Shown in pieces: positions 1 to 12,300 of a stretch of 64,000 nucleotides of DNA. Where the stretch lies: the NCBI RefSeq assembly GCF_022539315.1, contig NC_066313.1, forward strand, positions 72,667,934-72,731,933. Direction: 5' to 3'. This stretch comes from Serinus canaria (Eukaryota; Chordata; Aves; Passeriformes; Fringillidae). The notes beneath the pieces are model-generated. The model worked only from the letters and a program-made list of their open reading frames with translations. It was not told the DNA's origin and did not search any database. Made by a program: the position numbers and the translations under genes. Position 1 is the first letter of the stretch. Each line of letters starts with the position of its first letter.

Positions 1-2301
1 AGAAATTCTCTATGCAGCCCATCTCTTTTCACTCTCTGCAGTGCCTATTGGGCTGACAGTCCAAATCCTATTGAAGTAAATGAGGATGATGTGATCAAAA
101 CCTCCCTGATTTAAAAGTTTATCTCTGAATTTCTGACCTGCATTTTAGGAGGGGAATAGCCATATACTTTGTAAGTAAGTCATTTAAACAAGGAGTAACT
201 TTCTTCTCCATCTACTTGTGTAAGTCAACTTAGTTTCACTCAATGTGATTTAACATAATGAATCCCAACACAAACTCCAGTCAAATTTATTAATAATAAT
301 TCACCCCAAGTAATTTCTACCCTGCACTTAGAAGACTTTGTCACTGTAACACCCCAACAGTTAAATGGGAACAAAGTTGAGCTGGGCCAAAACTGAAGTT
401 TATGAATCTGCCTGAAGTTCTAGCCATCCATTGGAAATACATAATATAAAAGAGTGGTCATGAGCTTTGACAACTATTTTGGCTGGTTTATGTTTTAGTT
501 ATTTCTCTTGCTTTTGACAGAATTCATTTGATCCCTGCATTTTAACTTGCTATCTACATTTTAAACAAATTCCCATGGATTCAAAAAAGAAAAGAAAAAA
601 TAGAATTTTTTCATAATTCCTTGCAAGTTTATCTGGGTCCTCCTTCTTAAGTATCTTCTGCATTCCAATAATCAGTTTTCTTTTCTGTTTTCCAGTAGTT
701 TTAGCATAGTTTGGCATAGTTTTTAAGGCAGCCTAAAAGGGGACCACCAGGAAAAGAAAGTAATACAATTTTTCTTGTGCTGGTAATCTAAAATTATGGA
801 AACTAAACTCAGGAAGGTTGAAGAACTGTGCAAACAATAAGCTTATATATCCATATGAGTGTATACATACATATGTGCCTATGCTCTCAAAAACATTCAG
901 AAAAATTTTCTAACATTTCAGTAAAAATGGATATGTACTATATTAAAAGTATATTTTAAAATTATATTTGTAATATTAATTATGCATCATACACATAATA
1001 CAAACTGCAGCTGATAAAAGATAGTTGTATTGCCTAAAGACTGCATTTGAATCACAAATCAATTTGCCAGTGGAAAAAAATTGATTAGTTTTTTTTAAAT
1101 ACCAAGCATTACCCAAAGTTATGGATTTTTGGATTATAGGGCAGATGGTACTGAAACTGTGCCACAACAATGCATGTGAGCTTCAAAAACAGTTACAGGA
1201 ATATATGCCTGTATTTCTGACCTGAAAGACAATAGAAGGTTTACTGGAAAGTTGCAACACGATCACAGCACTCTAATGGTTAAAAATCTTTCTCTGATTT
1301 CCTCTTTGAATATATCTTATACATAGTCCAGTTTTCCTTGTGTTCTTCAACTAAAGTAAATCTTCTCTGAAATTTTTGCTTCGTTTGAATTCCAAAATAT
1401 CTATAGAGAGCAAGTATATCTCATGGGGGGTTTTGTTAGTCTAGATATATTAAATTATTTTAGTTCTCATCCAGATGTCCAGTCTTTTGAAACATCCAAA
1501 TTGTCTTTCTTTGTAGCTATACCAACCTAAAGATGTATTTGACTACACCACAAGTTGTTCTCTGTGTATTAGTGTAGCTGCCAAGTGCATGTAAGCACTA
1601 CCTACAGCACTAAGCTTTTCACGTGATGTAATAATATTTCATTCTGCAGCCAACAGGGAGAAATAATCCAAATAAGTTCTAAATCACTCAAAATACCTGT
1701 GTCTTTACTCTGAAAAGAAAGAGAATGCTAAAGCAAATAAAATCATAAATTAGGCATGTTGTGATCTTTATAAATATTGGAAATTAAGGAGATGAGTACT
1801 TTGAGTACTGAAACTGACTCTCTCAGGTCTAACCAGGCAAGATTTCTCAAAACAAAGGTTTTAGAGCAAAAATCGTCTTCCTCCTATATTGGGATACAAA
1901 TATATTCTACGCCAAAAAAATGTAAAAATATGCATCTTTCAAGGTTAATTTTGCTGTTTCCCACCCAACCTCATGTTGGTTTGATTAAAAAAAAATAATA
2001 TATTCATGCAGCATTTTAAATATATTATTACTCTAAACAGTAAAATAGGGTAAGGACATTCTCAAAAGAAAGGGAAAGAAAACATTAATGAATGAATAAT
2101 GTCAAATCTGACGTTACCTCTTTCTATGTTGACATTTATGCTTAGTTTTTTTCTTCAGAAAATAATATATTGAATGAAACTGGTTCTACATCAACCTTAT
2201 TGCTAGAAGCTATGATTCCCAAGATAACATAATTTCATTTATTATCTAAACTGCAGCAATATTTATAAGCTGTTGTCTTCTTAGAATCAATTTGAATATA
2301 A
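1..2301. other. Non-coding, nothing identified
   Basis: A+T-rich unique sequence. The open frames here are no longer than about 70 codons and show no recognisable domain, codon bias or splice context. No transposable-element family was recognised. Short A runs occur, for example near 575-600, but nothing that marks a retrocopy. Confidence 0.7.
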
Positions 2302-2422
2302 ATTATTTTATTCTAATTAGCCCAAGATTCTTGGGTTGGATTAATTTATTCTAATTTTATCTTGGGCTAGATTATTTTATTCTAATTAGCTTCTTACTTC
2401 TTCTTACCTAAGAAGTAAGAAG
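2302..2422. repeat. Nested direct and inverted repeat cluster
   Basis: A 20-bp direct repeat (ATTATTTTATTCTAATTAGC) occurs at 2302-2321 and again at 2371-2390. Between the copies, TAGCCCAAGAT (2318-2328) is inverted as ATCTTGGGCTA (2359-2369), and CCCAAGATTCTTGGG at 2321-2335 is itself a palindrome with one central base. Immediately after the second copy, CTTCTTACTTCTT (2390-2402) pairs with AAGAAGTAAGAAG (2410-2422) across a 7-base loop. These are exact matches read from the sequence. A series of local duplication and strand-switch events is the likely cause. No protein or RNA function is implied. Confidence 0.8.
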
Positions 2423-3082
2423 TGTGGTATTTCACTATTTTGCTTAAGAGTAGCATAAAGAGTACAGGATTTGTCACAAAATAAATTCTGAGATTCTATT
2501 GTTTATAATAGGTCAACTTACAAAGAAATTTTTTTGGAAACCTCCAAAGTAGCTCCAGCTCTAAATCATTAGACTTACTGTCATGAAGTACATTTCATTA
2601 ATCATATTTTGTAAAACAAAAAGTTATCCAACCTGTGCTAGCTCAGCAGCGTTCTGATGGCAATCACTAATGGGTTGATTCTAGCTCAGAAACTTGTTGA
2701 CTCCTAGAAGATAAATGAGTCTCCAAAAAGAAAAAATGAGCATTACTGACACTCCCTAAACCAATATGATTTTCTGACCTATGCAACACAACAGGTATTG
2801 TTCTTCAAATTTACTGTCCACTGTCACCTCCCATAGCAGAAGGCTTCAGGGAATGATAATGAAGTGTATTTATTTTAGGGCACAATTCTCAGCTCTGCCA
2901 GTGGGATTCATTAACAGCAACATGGAAATCAGATAACTGCAATGGGTTTTAAAGTGTGGGAGTAAAGCTGTCATTGAATCTCAAGGTTGTTGGGACTTGC
3001 TGACGATAGGTATTCTGCAAGAACTTTAATCTGTTATTCCCAAGTATCTACTCCAAAGTCTGTTCTAAGTGTTCTGGAAAAC

Positions 3083-3180
3083 AAAAACAGAACCAAAACA
3101 CTCTCCCCACCCCCAGCAACAACACCAAAACCCACAAAATAAAACTAAACAACAACAACAAAAAGGGAAAGAAAAAAAGT
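3083..3180. repeat. CAA/CCA-rich low-complexity tract
   Basis: A stretch made almost only of A and C, with CAACAACA and CCAAAACCC motifs, that passes into an A/G-rich stretch at its right end. It produces a lysine/glutamine-rich frame on the plus strand and a hydrophobic one on the minus strand, both caused by composition. Confidence 0.75.
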
Positions 3181-6100
3181 GTTATTTCATATTTGGCAAA
3201 AGTGGCAGCGCTGCCTGGTTGACATACATTAAGTGTCATAAAAAAATGGGCAGTCTGAAGGAGTTACCCCCCAAGCTGCCACAGAAATGCCCTTGCAGCA
3301 GGCACAGCCTACCTGCAGATGAAAATGTGATCTCATAGCAGCCTATGCAAACTTGTCTCAGGTTTTGTCCCTGCTACAGGCTTTTCTGCCTCCTGGAAAC
3401 AAGGGCTACCATCACAAGCCATCATAATTTCTGATTCCCCAGTTCAGTCTGATGTCCACAAATGTTAAACATCCAAGGTCTCTTGCCTTCTGGGGTGCAA
3501 GGAATTATGAACATTTTATAAACTTGAGAGAAATAGGCACAATACACACATACCTACAGCTCTAATATGGAAAGATTAACCTCAAGCTGCTTTCCCAAAG
3601 TTGGGTATAAAATCCATGGCAGAATCTAGAAAAAATGATTGAAATCTTGACACATTTTTAAACAGTGGCAAAGATCAATCATCTTTAATAAGATTGCTAT
3701 TAGTATTTCATAATAGATCTCGTCACTTCAGTCTCAGGTCCTGGTTTTGGATTGTGTATGACACAGTATCTAAAATCATTATGCAAAAAGGAAAAGGCAG
3801 TACATAGACAAAAAGTGAATTATGGGTCTGGAAGTCTTCCCAAAGCCAATGTAGAAATACCAAGGTTGTCAAAACCTGATGATGAGACATTAAGAAATCT
3901 TTCATTTTATATTTCCATGCTAGCATTAGTGAGTGCATTCTAAATATCTAGGGAAGCCAGAAACGCATGCAGTACAATTTTGTACATCACAACAGTGACA
4001 AGAGTAGCTACTGCGTTAAATTAATTGTGAAAGCAAGATTTTGTACATTTTCTAGGTGCTACCAAGCACAACCTTGAATGTCAGGATCTTAGAAATCATT
4101 GATTGCACCCTATGCTAAATTATCATCTAATGTCAAGGAAAAAAAAAAGTAAATCAGATTGTATGAATTATTCATCACCTCCAATTCAATATGTACATTG
4201 TTCTAGCTGAGTGTTAAACACTTTTGAATAGTATCATAATAGGTGAACACTTTTCTGATAACAGAATAGCAGAGACTGACCTGACCTTTATAAAATGCAG
4301 GTCCCAAAGAATAAATAATATATACTTCAGGAGAAAAAAACCCAACTTATGACTAAAGATATTAACTTCTTTAATAGGGTCATATACGTATTTGCATAAC
4401 ATGTTTCAGATTAAATTAAGTCACATAGAATAAAGACTGAAAAATAATGTTAGAAATCTCTTATATGTCTCTCCACCATCCCAACAGTTTCTTCAATTGT
4501 GTTTTCAGTTAAGGTACAGAGCCTGTTTGAAAGGTGCCCATTAGTAGACTAACTTTTTTCTGGGGATATTCCTGGAAAAATTATTTCTACTGCCCTGGTT
4601 TGGTAGGATTTTGCCTCTACTTTGCTGAAGATGCATATGATGGGGAAGAATGGTGACTTGAGCTGCTGACCTTTTAATCTTCATATTCTTACAGGAGCTA
4701 TATTTTAGAGTTAAATGTTTGGTGTCAATTAATGAAGGTGCTATTTGGATAAAAAAATGATTGTCGTGTGACTACTTTATAAGCTTCCACATTTCATACT
4801 GCACACTTCAGAAGTTCCTTTGCCTATCCAAATAAACTCAGGTCTCACAAATCTTGCTTTCTGGACTGATCATTTAGGTGTGGGCATGGAAAGAAAAGTT
4901 ATAAAAACAACTACAGCACAAAAGAGAAAAAGAAAAGACACAGCAAGAGACTGTTACCAAAAGCCAATTACTGTGTGAAAAGTGGAATTTAAAAATCCCA
5001 TGGCCTGAAAAGCCTTTAGTGACCTGATGACCTGAAATTTGAAATTTCCTATCCAAAGTAAGATTATAAAACTTGCTTTCTTAAGCATATTTTAATATTT
5101 TTTAAAACTTCTATTAGTTAATGTATATTATTAGTGTATAGGAAAAGCATCAGATGTCTTTAATTCACCACAGTAAACCCTGTTCCACAGAAGCTGCCTT
5201 ACATACTGTTTAGAAAGTGACTAACCTCCAGCTGGCCTATGAGTCTGCCAGCTAGGAGGAAAACCTGTAGAAAAGTAGAAGGATACAGCAACAACTTCAT
5301 GAAGTACAGCAAGAATCTTTAGTCCAGGAGAAAGTAGAACTCTCCCACTAGCACTTGTGTTCTCTCTGTGTCATTCTACTCATTACCCACACTCTGAAGC
5401 TTTTTTTCCTATTAGTTACTAGCTATCTGTTAATTCTAAATTAGTTTATTAAAAAGTTGATTGCAAATATTTGTGTGATAGACTTCGTCCTTTGCATTTC
5501 CAGATACCATGTCCTGCACATGATATTTGCTTAACACAAAATAGCAAGACACTCTTGTGAGCCTGAAAATTAAAATAATATCTTCACACAGGTTAGGACT
5601 AGGCAAGAAGCCAAGAAGTTCCCTGAGTCATCACTTCCACAATAAGCTAAAAAATAATCTATTCTTGAACAGGGAAGTATATGTAAAGAAATATTTTTTT
5701 CTTGGATTGTTTTTTTTTTTTCTTCACTTCACATTGACACAAATCTGTGGTTCCTTCCGTTTCCTCATGGATGCATTCACTTATGCTGTTAGGTAAAAGA
5801 GACCCAGGGAGTCAAATTGAGGATTGGATGCTCAATTGAACTTTCTTCCTAACTGATAGCTACCTCTATATTTATATTTGGACCACTCTGACCTAGATCT
5901 CAGAAAAAAAACTGGTGTAGAAGACAATAACTCTAAGTATTTCAGGTAGAAGTCAGTAGTGCAGATGTGTCAAGCCTGTTGCACTTGACTCCAAGCTTAA
6001 GAACTCATATCTGCTCCCTTTCCTAATCAGTGGGACAAACAGAACCTGTCCAGATTCCTAAGCACAGCTGCATCTTGGAAACAGCAGTCTGAGAGCTAGG

Positions 6101-7835
6101 TAATCTCAGTCACCTATTCATCTCACAAAGAGAACTTCCTGAGGAATCTTGCCTGAAGATAGATCCAACGTCATAAGCTGTCTAGCTCTAATTTAATGTC
6201 TAAAACAAGACAGAAAAAAATTAAATCCCAAAAATGATACAGTATAGCCAAGCCATGTATATATTTATACTCATAATTTAAAAGTAGTGCTAGAACTTCA
6301 GCAAAGCTCAGTTTGCAAGGGAGAGAGGAAAAGAGTCAAATTGGATACTTCTTTAAAATAAATAAAAAGTTACATGAAGTAAATAAAAAATGAAGTAATA
6401 CAAAATTATGATAATGAAATTTTGCTTGCCTCTATTTTATGACAATTTTCTCATTGTCTGCATAATGGAATTCTAGTTTGTGCAATATTTCCTTAAGATT
6501 TTTTAATGAATCAAACAGACACATAAAAGGAAGGAATGTCATTGAGACAATAACCAGGCATTGAATGACGTATTTTGGCAAGTTACTGAATTTGTTTTAG
6601 GCAATTGTGTAAGACCAGGGTTATGCAGCCTAAACTGATAGCACATCTACTATGCTTTACAACTATACAGATAAATATTTATCTGCAGTAAATTCTGGTA
6701 CACTCTGAAACATGAACAGTGGGGAAGTAAGAGTTCTATGTTAAAAGGAAAGTGCTAGAAAATACATTAATAGGTGAATTTATAGCTTTTTATTTTTCTT
6801 TAAAAGATCAAAGGTTTAAAACAGCAGGCATATATGAAATGAAAACATTATTGTATTCCATATATTCCGAAAATAGAAACATCATGTACACTGGTCTTTA
6901 TGTGATAATGCAGCATTTCTGGCTGTCCTGGTAGATCTTTTTGTACAAAAGAATAATAAAAGCATTAGTTAAAAAGGAATCTGAAAGTTCCAGAATAATG
7001 GGAATTGAGTGCAATTCGTGGCACCTATTATTTAGCAAAAATGGTCCTGAATGGTAGAGAGTATCTCCTTGTGCAATATTGAAAAAATTTAGTGGTACCC
7101 TCACAATGTGTGTTTTCTCTATGGACAACTTATAGATAGGAGTACACAGAGATTTGAAGCAGTTGTCCATATGTAAGTACCTGGTAAAACCTGAGATGCC
7201 CAGGGAAGGTGACACAGGTTTATCAGCTGTGGCACAGGATCTGCATGAGAACCTACCCATGAGAGGATCATCTAAAGCTGGGCAGGCCATTGCTGTGAGT
7301 CACACCTTTAACTATCACTTCTGTGTGGGCACCTGAATTGAGCCCAGGGTTAAGACATTAAATAGCAACGGAATAAGAAAAAGCAAAATGTACTGGAGTG
7401 CAAGTTATTTTCCTAAATAAAAGTGTCTTGTGAATTTTCATGTGTTGAGAGTTGTCCCCCCTGGTTTCCATCTCTAGAAAACTGCAGGTCTCCTATGGGT
7501 TCCAACTCAGGATTTAATATAGATATATAAACAGCTTCCTCAGATGTCCCAAGCTGGTGGACACCTATGCTGCACAACTGAATACAGTCCCTGAAATCAT
7601 AGTCACAGTATAATTTTATGTCACATCATATCTGATGGATATTATTTCCACTCCTTCTGTTTTTTCAGGTGGTCAACTACTTATCTGTGTTTGTGAGCTC
7701 TTTTCTGAACTGAGACATCTCTCCAAGAACTGGGAGTGATGCATAGGTATCCCAACCACTACAAAGGTGTTAAATCTTCCTCTGATTCAAGAATAAAAAA
7801 TAGTTGCACCGGAGAACACAAGAGTTAGAAAAATG

Positions 7836-7852
7836 AAAAAAAAAAAAAAAAA
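7836..7852. repeat. A17 homopolymer
   Basis: Seventeen consecutive A. No recognisable retrocopy body precedes it, so it is called a simple repeat rather than a retroposon tail. Confidence 0.85.
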
Positions 7853-8246
7853 GCAACAAAATTACCTAGAGAGCTTTTCTATTTCATTATCCAAAGGATT
7901 TCTCATCAGTATGCTGATAAGAAAAAGACACAGATGTGTGTTTCCCATATCAAATAGTGCTTGTTATTCTGTTCTTGAGGCTGCCCCAGCAACCAGTGAC
8001 CTGTGTGAGAACCTGTGCTGACAAGCTCCACAGGTATCCAAGCTTAATGTAGCTCGGGAGTGCTTTTAATAGATAAGCATAGTCTATCTGTTCTGGCAAA
8101 GAAAAATAGGGCAAGCAATCAGACAACCATCTTCCATAACCTGAGTGGAATATTTAACACAAGTCAAGGGTAAAGAAAACAATCTTCCCAGAACAATGCC
8201 TTGAAATGCCATTGAAAAGAAAACCTCATCAGTGTTTATGCTCATT

Positions 8247-8252
<6 letters not shown>

Positions 8253-8307
<55 letters not shown>

Positions 8308-8312
8308 GTATG
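8253..8312. repeat. Compound (AT)n-(TATG)n microsatellite
   Basis: About 21 uninterrupted AT dinucleotides (8254-8295) run directly into about four TATG/GTAT tetranucleotides (8296-8312). The purity and length suggest a young, probably polymorphic locus. A plus-strand frame through it encodes only a run of Tyr/Ile from the repeat and is not a gene. Confidence 0.95.
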
Positions 8313-9179
8313 CACTTATAATAGGATTGAGAGTTTGCTCCTTTGCTTAAGTGTATTTACAAAACAGAAGCCCTTTTTACATAATAGTCTGCATATTCCA
8401 CCTAGTAAAATGGCTAGGAGATATTATATAAAACCAGAACAACATAATGACAAAAAAAGTTGACCCACAGGAAAATTAAGTTTTCTTTACTCATTCTAAT
8501 TGTCTAGAAATGAAAATTCTTATTCTGCTGCATAAGATAGCACACAGAAAAAACCCATAAGGTTTTATTTTTTTAACACATTTTCCTTTTTATTGAGTTT
8601 TATTTCCTTTTTATTGCCAATAAAATCTACAGTAAGATGATTCTGGTATAAAACTGTGTATTGCAAATTCCCTCCTACTGAATTGTTTTTTTTCTTTTTT
8701 GTTGATTTATACACACAGACAACTGAACATAGAGCACCACAGATTTTTAAAATTTTTCAGATGACATTACTGATTTTTTTTTAAACCCTAAATTTTAAAG
8801 GCTTACCTATTAATCTTTAATTGCTATTTTAAGCATGTTTCTGTAGGGAATAAAGTCTGTGATCATTAATTTAAAAGAACAGAAATCAGCTTATTAGCTT
8901 ATTGGTTAGAGAAGCTCTAATCACGTTTGAAGTGCAAGACATCCTGAAAATTTAAAAAAATATCTCCTTTGAGCAATGAGGCTGGAGTACCAAAATGCTG
9001 ATAGGGCAGAGAGAGACAAGGAGCTTGGATGTTCTCACTCTCTCTGAATGGTCATCTCATGTGACATGATCCATATCTTACTAACATCAGTATGAATGTA
9101 AGATGAATAGTTCTGTGGAAGCAGATACTGGCACCTCATCAAGTTTTTGGAGTGATACTGAAAGAAAATGGTGTAGGGA
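8313..9179. other. Non-coding, nothing identified
   Basis: A+T-rich unique sequence with T-rich runs around 8560-8620, 8685-8700 and 8773-8782. No gene or element is recognised. Confidence 0.7.
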
Positions 9180-9325
9180 GGAAAAAGAAGGAAAAAAAAA
9201 AGAATAAGCAGAGAAAAAAAGGGAAAAATAAAAAGAATGAGCAGAGAAAAAAAAGAATAAGCAGAGAAAGAGGGAAAGAAAAAAAGAAACAGGGAAAAAA
9301 GAATAAGCAGTGAAAAAAAGGAATG
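9180..9325. repeat. Purine-rich degenerate minisatellite
   Basis: The plus strand is nearly all purine. A unit close to GAATAAGCAGAGAAAAAAA recurs at 9202, 9235, 9255 and 9301, with spacings of 33, 20 and 46 bases caused by A/G-run length changes. On the minus strand this reads as the repeated hydrophobic peptide FSLLILF inside a 130-codon frame (9035-9427). That frame is a product of composition, not a membrane protein. Confidence 0.85.
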
Positions 9326-12300
9326 AAGAATTACGTCAGAGTCTGACTGAAACCAGGGAAGATTTATGATATAGGGGAAGACTGCCCAAAGGTTCATGAT
9401 TTTTGATCCCAAATATTTAAAAATCATATTTGAATGTTAGCAAAAGGCTCTAATGCCTCCTTGTAAGTGTGGGGTTACTTAGGTCTTCAGAGCTGTAAAG
9501 ATTAGACACTAGACATGCTTTTTAATAAAATCTGAAATTATTTACACAATCATCATTTTCAAGAGGTAAATACTTAAGCAAAACATTGGCTACTAAAAAC
9601 TTTATAATAGTAGCATGAAGGTTGACCACGCTGTGCAAGTTTGTTAAAGAAATGGACAAAGGAAAAATATCTTGTGTGAGTTGGTAGCATCCCTTTGCTG
9701 CTGTAATATGAAAATCAAGTGGCATAGAAGAGTATTCCTTAAACTCACAGTCATTCCTGCCTATTTATGGCCACTTAGGAAGCTATCACAAAATAAACAC
9801 TTTGCTATCATCATCAGAGATGAAGAAAAAAAAGGTGGGAATAGAACTTTGTTAAAAATTAGAGGTTTTTCAAATTCAAATATTACTTTTCTCTCACATT
9901 TAATGCTCCACACAATATTTTAGGCTCCTTTTCAGTACTGCCATCAGTGAAACATATTCTAAGTTGATAAAACAAAGATAGGTTAAACATTGAGGTGTAA
10001 AACTGAGTCTGAAGCCTGCATTTGTTAAAAAAAAAAAAAGATATGTTTCATGTAGTTCCATTTACTTGTCTCATTAAAGTGGTGGCAAAATTCTGCTCTG
10101 CTGAAATCAGAGACAATTTTGCCATTCTTTTCCATGGTGCCAGCATTTCATTTACAGATCCAACATCCACTCAGTTTCAGAGAGTGTTGGCTCAACTTTT
10201 CCCTTTACTCTCTGTCCCATCTCCCAGAGATTGCTGTTCCCATAAAAGAAGGGGAAGATGATCCTGAACTACTAAGGTCTACACGATAATATTTCATGCA
10301 GTGGTCGTAAATTCAGATTATGCCTGTATACTTTCAGGCTTTTGAAAGATAAATTCTTAAGAACTTTATATATTTCCAAAGACATTCTGGCACAATAAAA
10401 ATCCAAACCATATGAGACAGAAAAAAAATGGAACACTGTAACAGCTTGCTACAAAAATTAGGTGCATTGTAATCCAGGAATAAAAATTATCAAAAATAAA
10501 ACATTAAGATTTTGGTTTTTTTAAACCAGAGCATACTTTTTTCTATTTTCCTTTACCAGCTTCACTTAGTGTTCCTTTTGAGCATCCATAGGAGAAGAAA
10601 AAGAGCACAGAGAGGATAAAAAGTAGAGCAGGAATCTAGGAGAAAAGAAAAATAAATAAAAAGGTGGAAGTATTCAAAATTAAGATATAAGCGAAGAAAT
10701 ATTTAATACATTGAAAAAATCAAAATTTTAAAAGAAAAATAAAAACCCAGACCACAAGCATAGTCTCTTACTTGTCTTAAGATATAACTCTGAGGGGCAA
10801 CCGGACACTTAGACACCACTCTATGTTCTCTAAAACATGCTGGGACACAAATTTTTATAAACTAAAATCCAACAGTAAAAACATGTTCATTTTCTTTCTA
10901 AGACAAATATTTCAAGCAAAGGGGTCCTGAAATGTAATTGTTGTTCTCTGGTGAGGCTTTCAAGGACTTGTCCTGCCTTACTCATCGGTGGAAGCAAGCT
11001 GGCAAGGTCTGGAGAGAACCCCTAGATGGTTTTGTGCTGTTTTCCAGGAGACCATTTACAACCGAGTGTATATTCTCTGGATAAATATTCTAAGAAATTT
11101 CTGTCTGGAAAAAACCTGAAACATTTAAAGAGCTCCTTTGCTTATGAGTGCAGTGCCCGCAGGAGTGATGGGAAGTTTATGTGGATGGCTGCAAGGGGAG
11201 GGAAAGGTGCCACCAGCTCACTCCATGAAGGTTTATTCTGCCAGCTTATTTAGACTGCATGTGCAGCCAGGCTCTCTATGTCCCTGCCTGGAGCACACTT
11301 TGCTTTAAGCTGCCCCTTGTTACTTATTTTTTTCCTGTAATAGTTTAATCTTAGGTTGTCCAGAGGTCAATTCAATGTGTATGTTCCTGAGATAGGGCTG
11401 TAAGCCATATGGAAGAAACAATACACTGGTTCATGATTATGGAAAAGCACAGTGTACTTTCTCCCTCTTATTCTTCCTTTCAGCTTTAATAACAGCTACA
11501 TTGGTCAAAGCTACCCATTAGGCTTCTCCTTGGGGAATGAAGTGGAAAAGTGAGATTTTAGGCATGAGCAACGGGATTCAACTAAAATGAACTAACAAAT
11601 TCCCTGACTTACATGGAAGTCAGGATCTTTTTATAATATGTGTTCCTAAGGATTAAAGACTCTCAATATAAAAATGTGTGTAATTAGTAAACCCCATAAT
11701 ATATGAAAAAAAAAGGTGTGATTTTGCCAGATGATTCTGTAGCTCATATGTAATACAAAGAGTTTATCACATATTGTCACTCCATATGAATTTCAAGATA
11801 TTGATATATTCTGTGGGAGAGAACTGGTCCTGGATTTACATCCTCCTTTGACATATCTTTCCTTAATAGACAGACAACCTTTTTCTGACACAATAAAAAT
11901 AAGACATCTCCCTAAAAATTTGTCTTTCAACTACTTTGTGTAACACCTTCAAATTATTTTTTGAAGTTTTGTCTCTGCTGGGCCATACTTGAACAAATAT
12001 GGTCATTCTTCTTGCTGGCATTGGTGTTCCTTTTTTATGAAATGCAACTCATACTGGTTTTGATTTTGAAACCAATATAAAGCACATTTTGCTACCCTTG
12101 CATCTTGACATTGGAAATTGCCCATTCCAAGTCACATTGTATAAGCTCATTATGATCAGGAACAGGAAAATACATTTATTTTTTTCTTTAAAGGAATTAT
12201 CCAGAAACTGATTAAATCACATGCCCTGCCCAATTGCTTCTTTCTCAACCACAACAGCAACTTTTACTCTCTCGTCAATAAACTCCTTGCAAGCAATCAA

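Larger units (their letters stand above)
2423..8252. other. Non-coding, nothing identified apart from simple runs
   Basis: Unique A+T-rich sequence holding a CAA-rich tract at 3083-3180, a T run near 5711-5722 and an A run at 7836-7852. A 130-codon minus-strand frame at 6898-7290 begins with ATG but has no recognisable domain. It overlaps a plus-strand frame at 7154-7336, and neither shows any support for coding. Confidence 0.65.

Noticed and set aside
7836..7852. A17 run as the tail of a processed retrocopy
   Set aside because: No gene-like body or flanking target duplication upstream.
9035..9427. 130-codon minus-strand frame resembling a multi-span membrane protein
   Set aside because: The hydrophobic stretch is the translation of the purine-rich minisatellite and has no other support.
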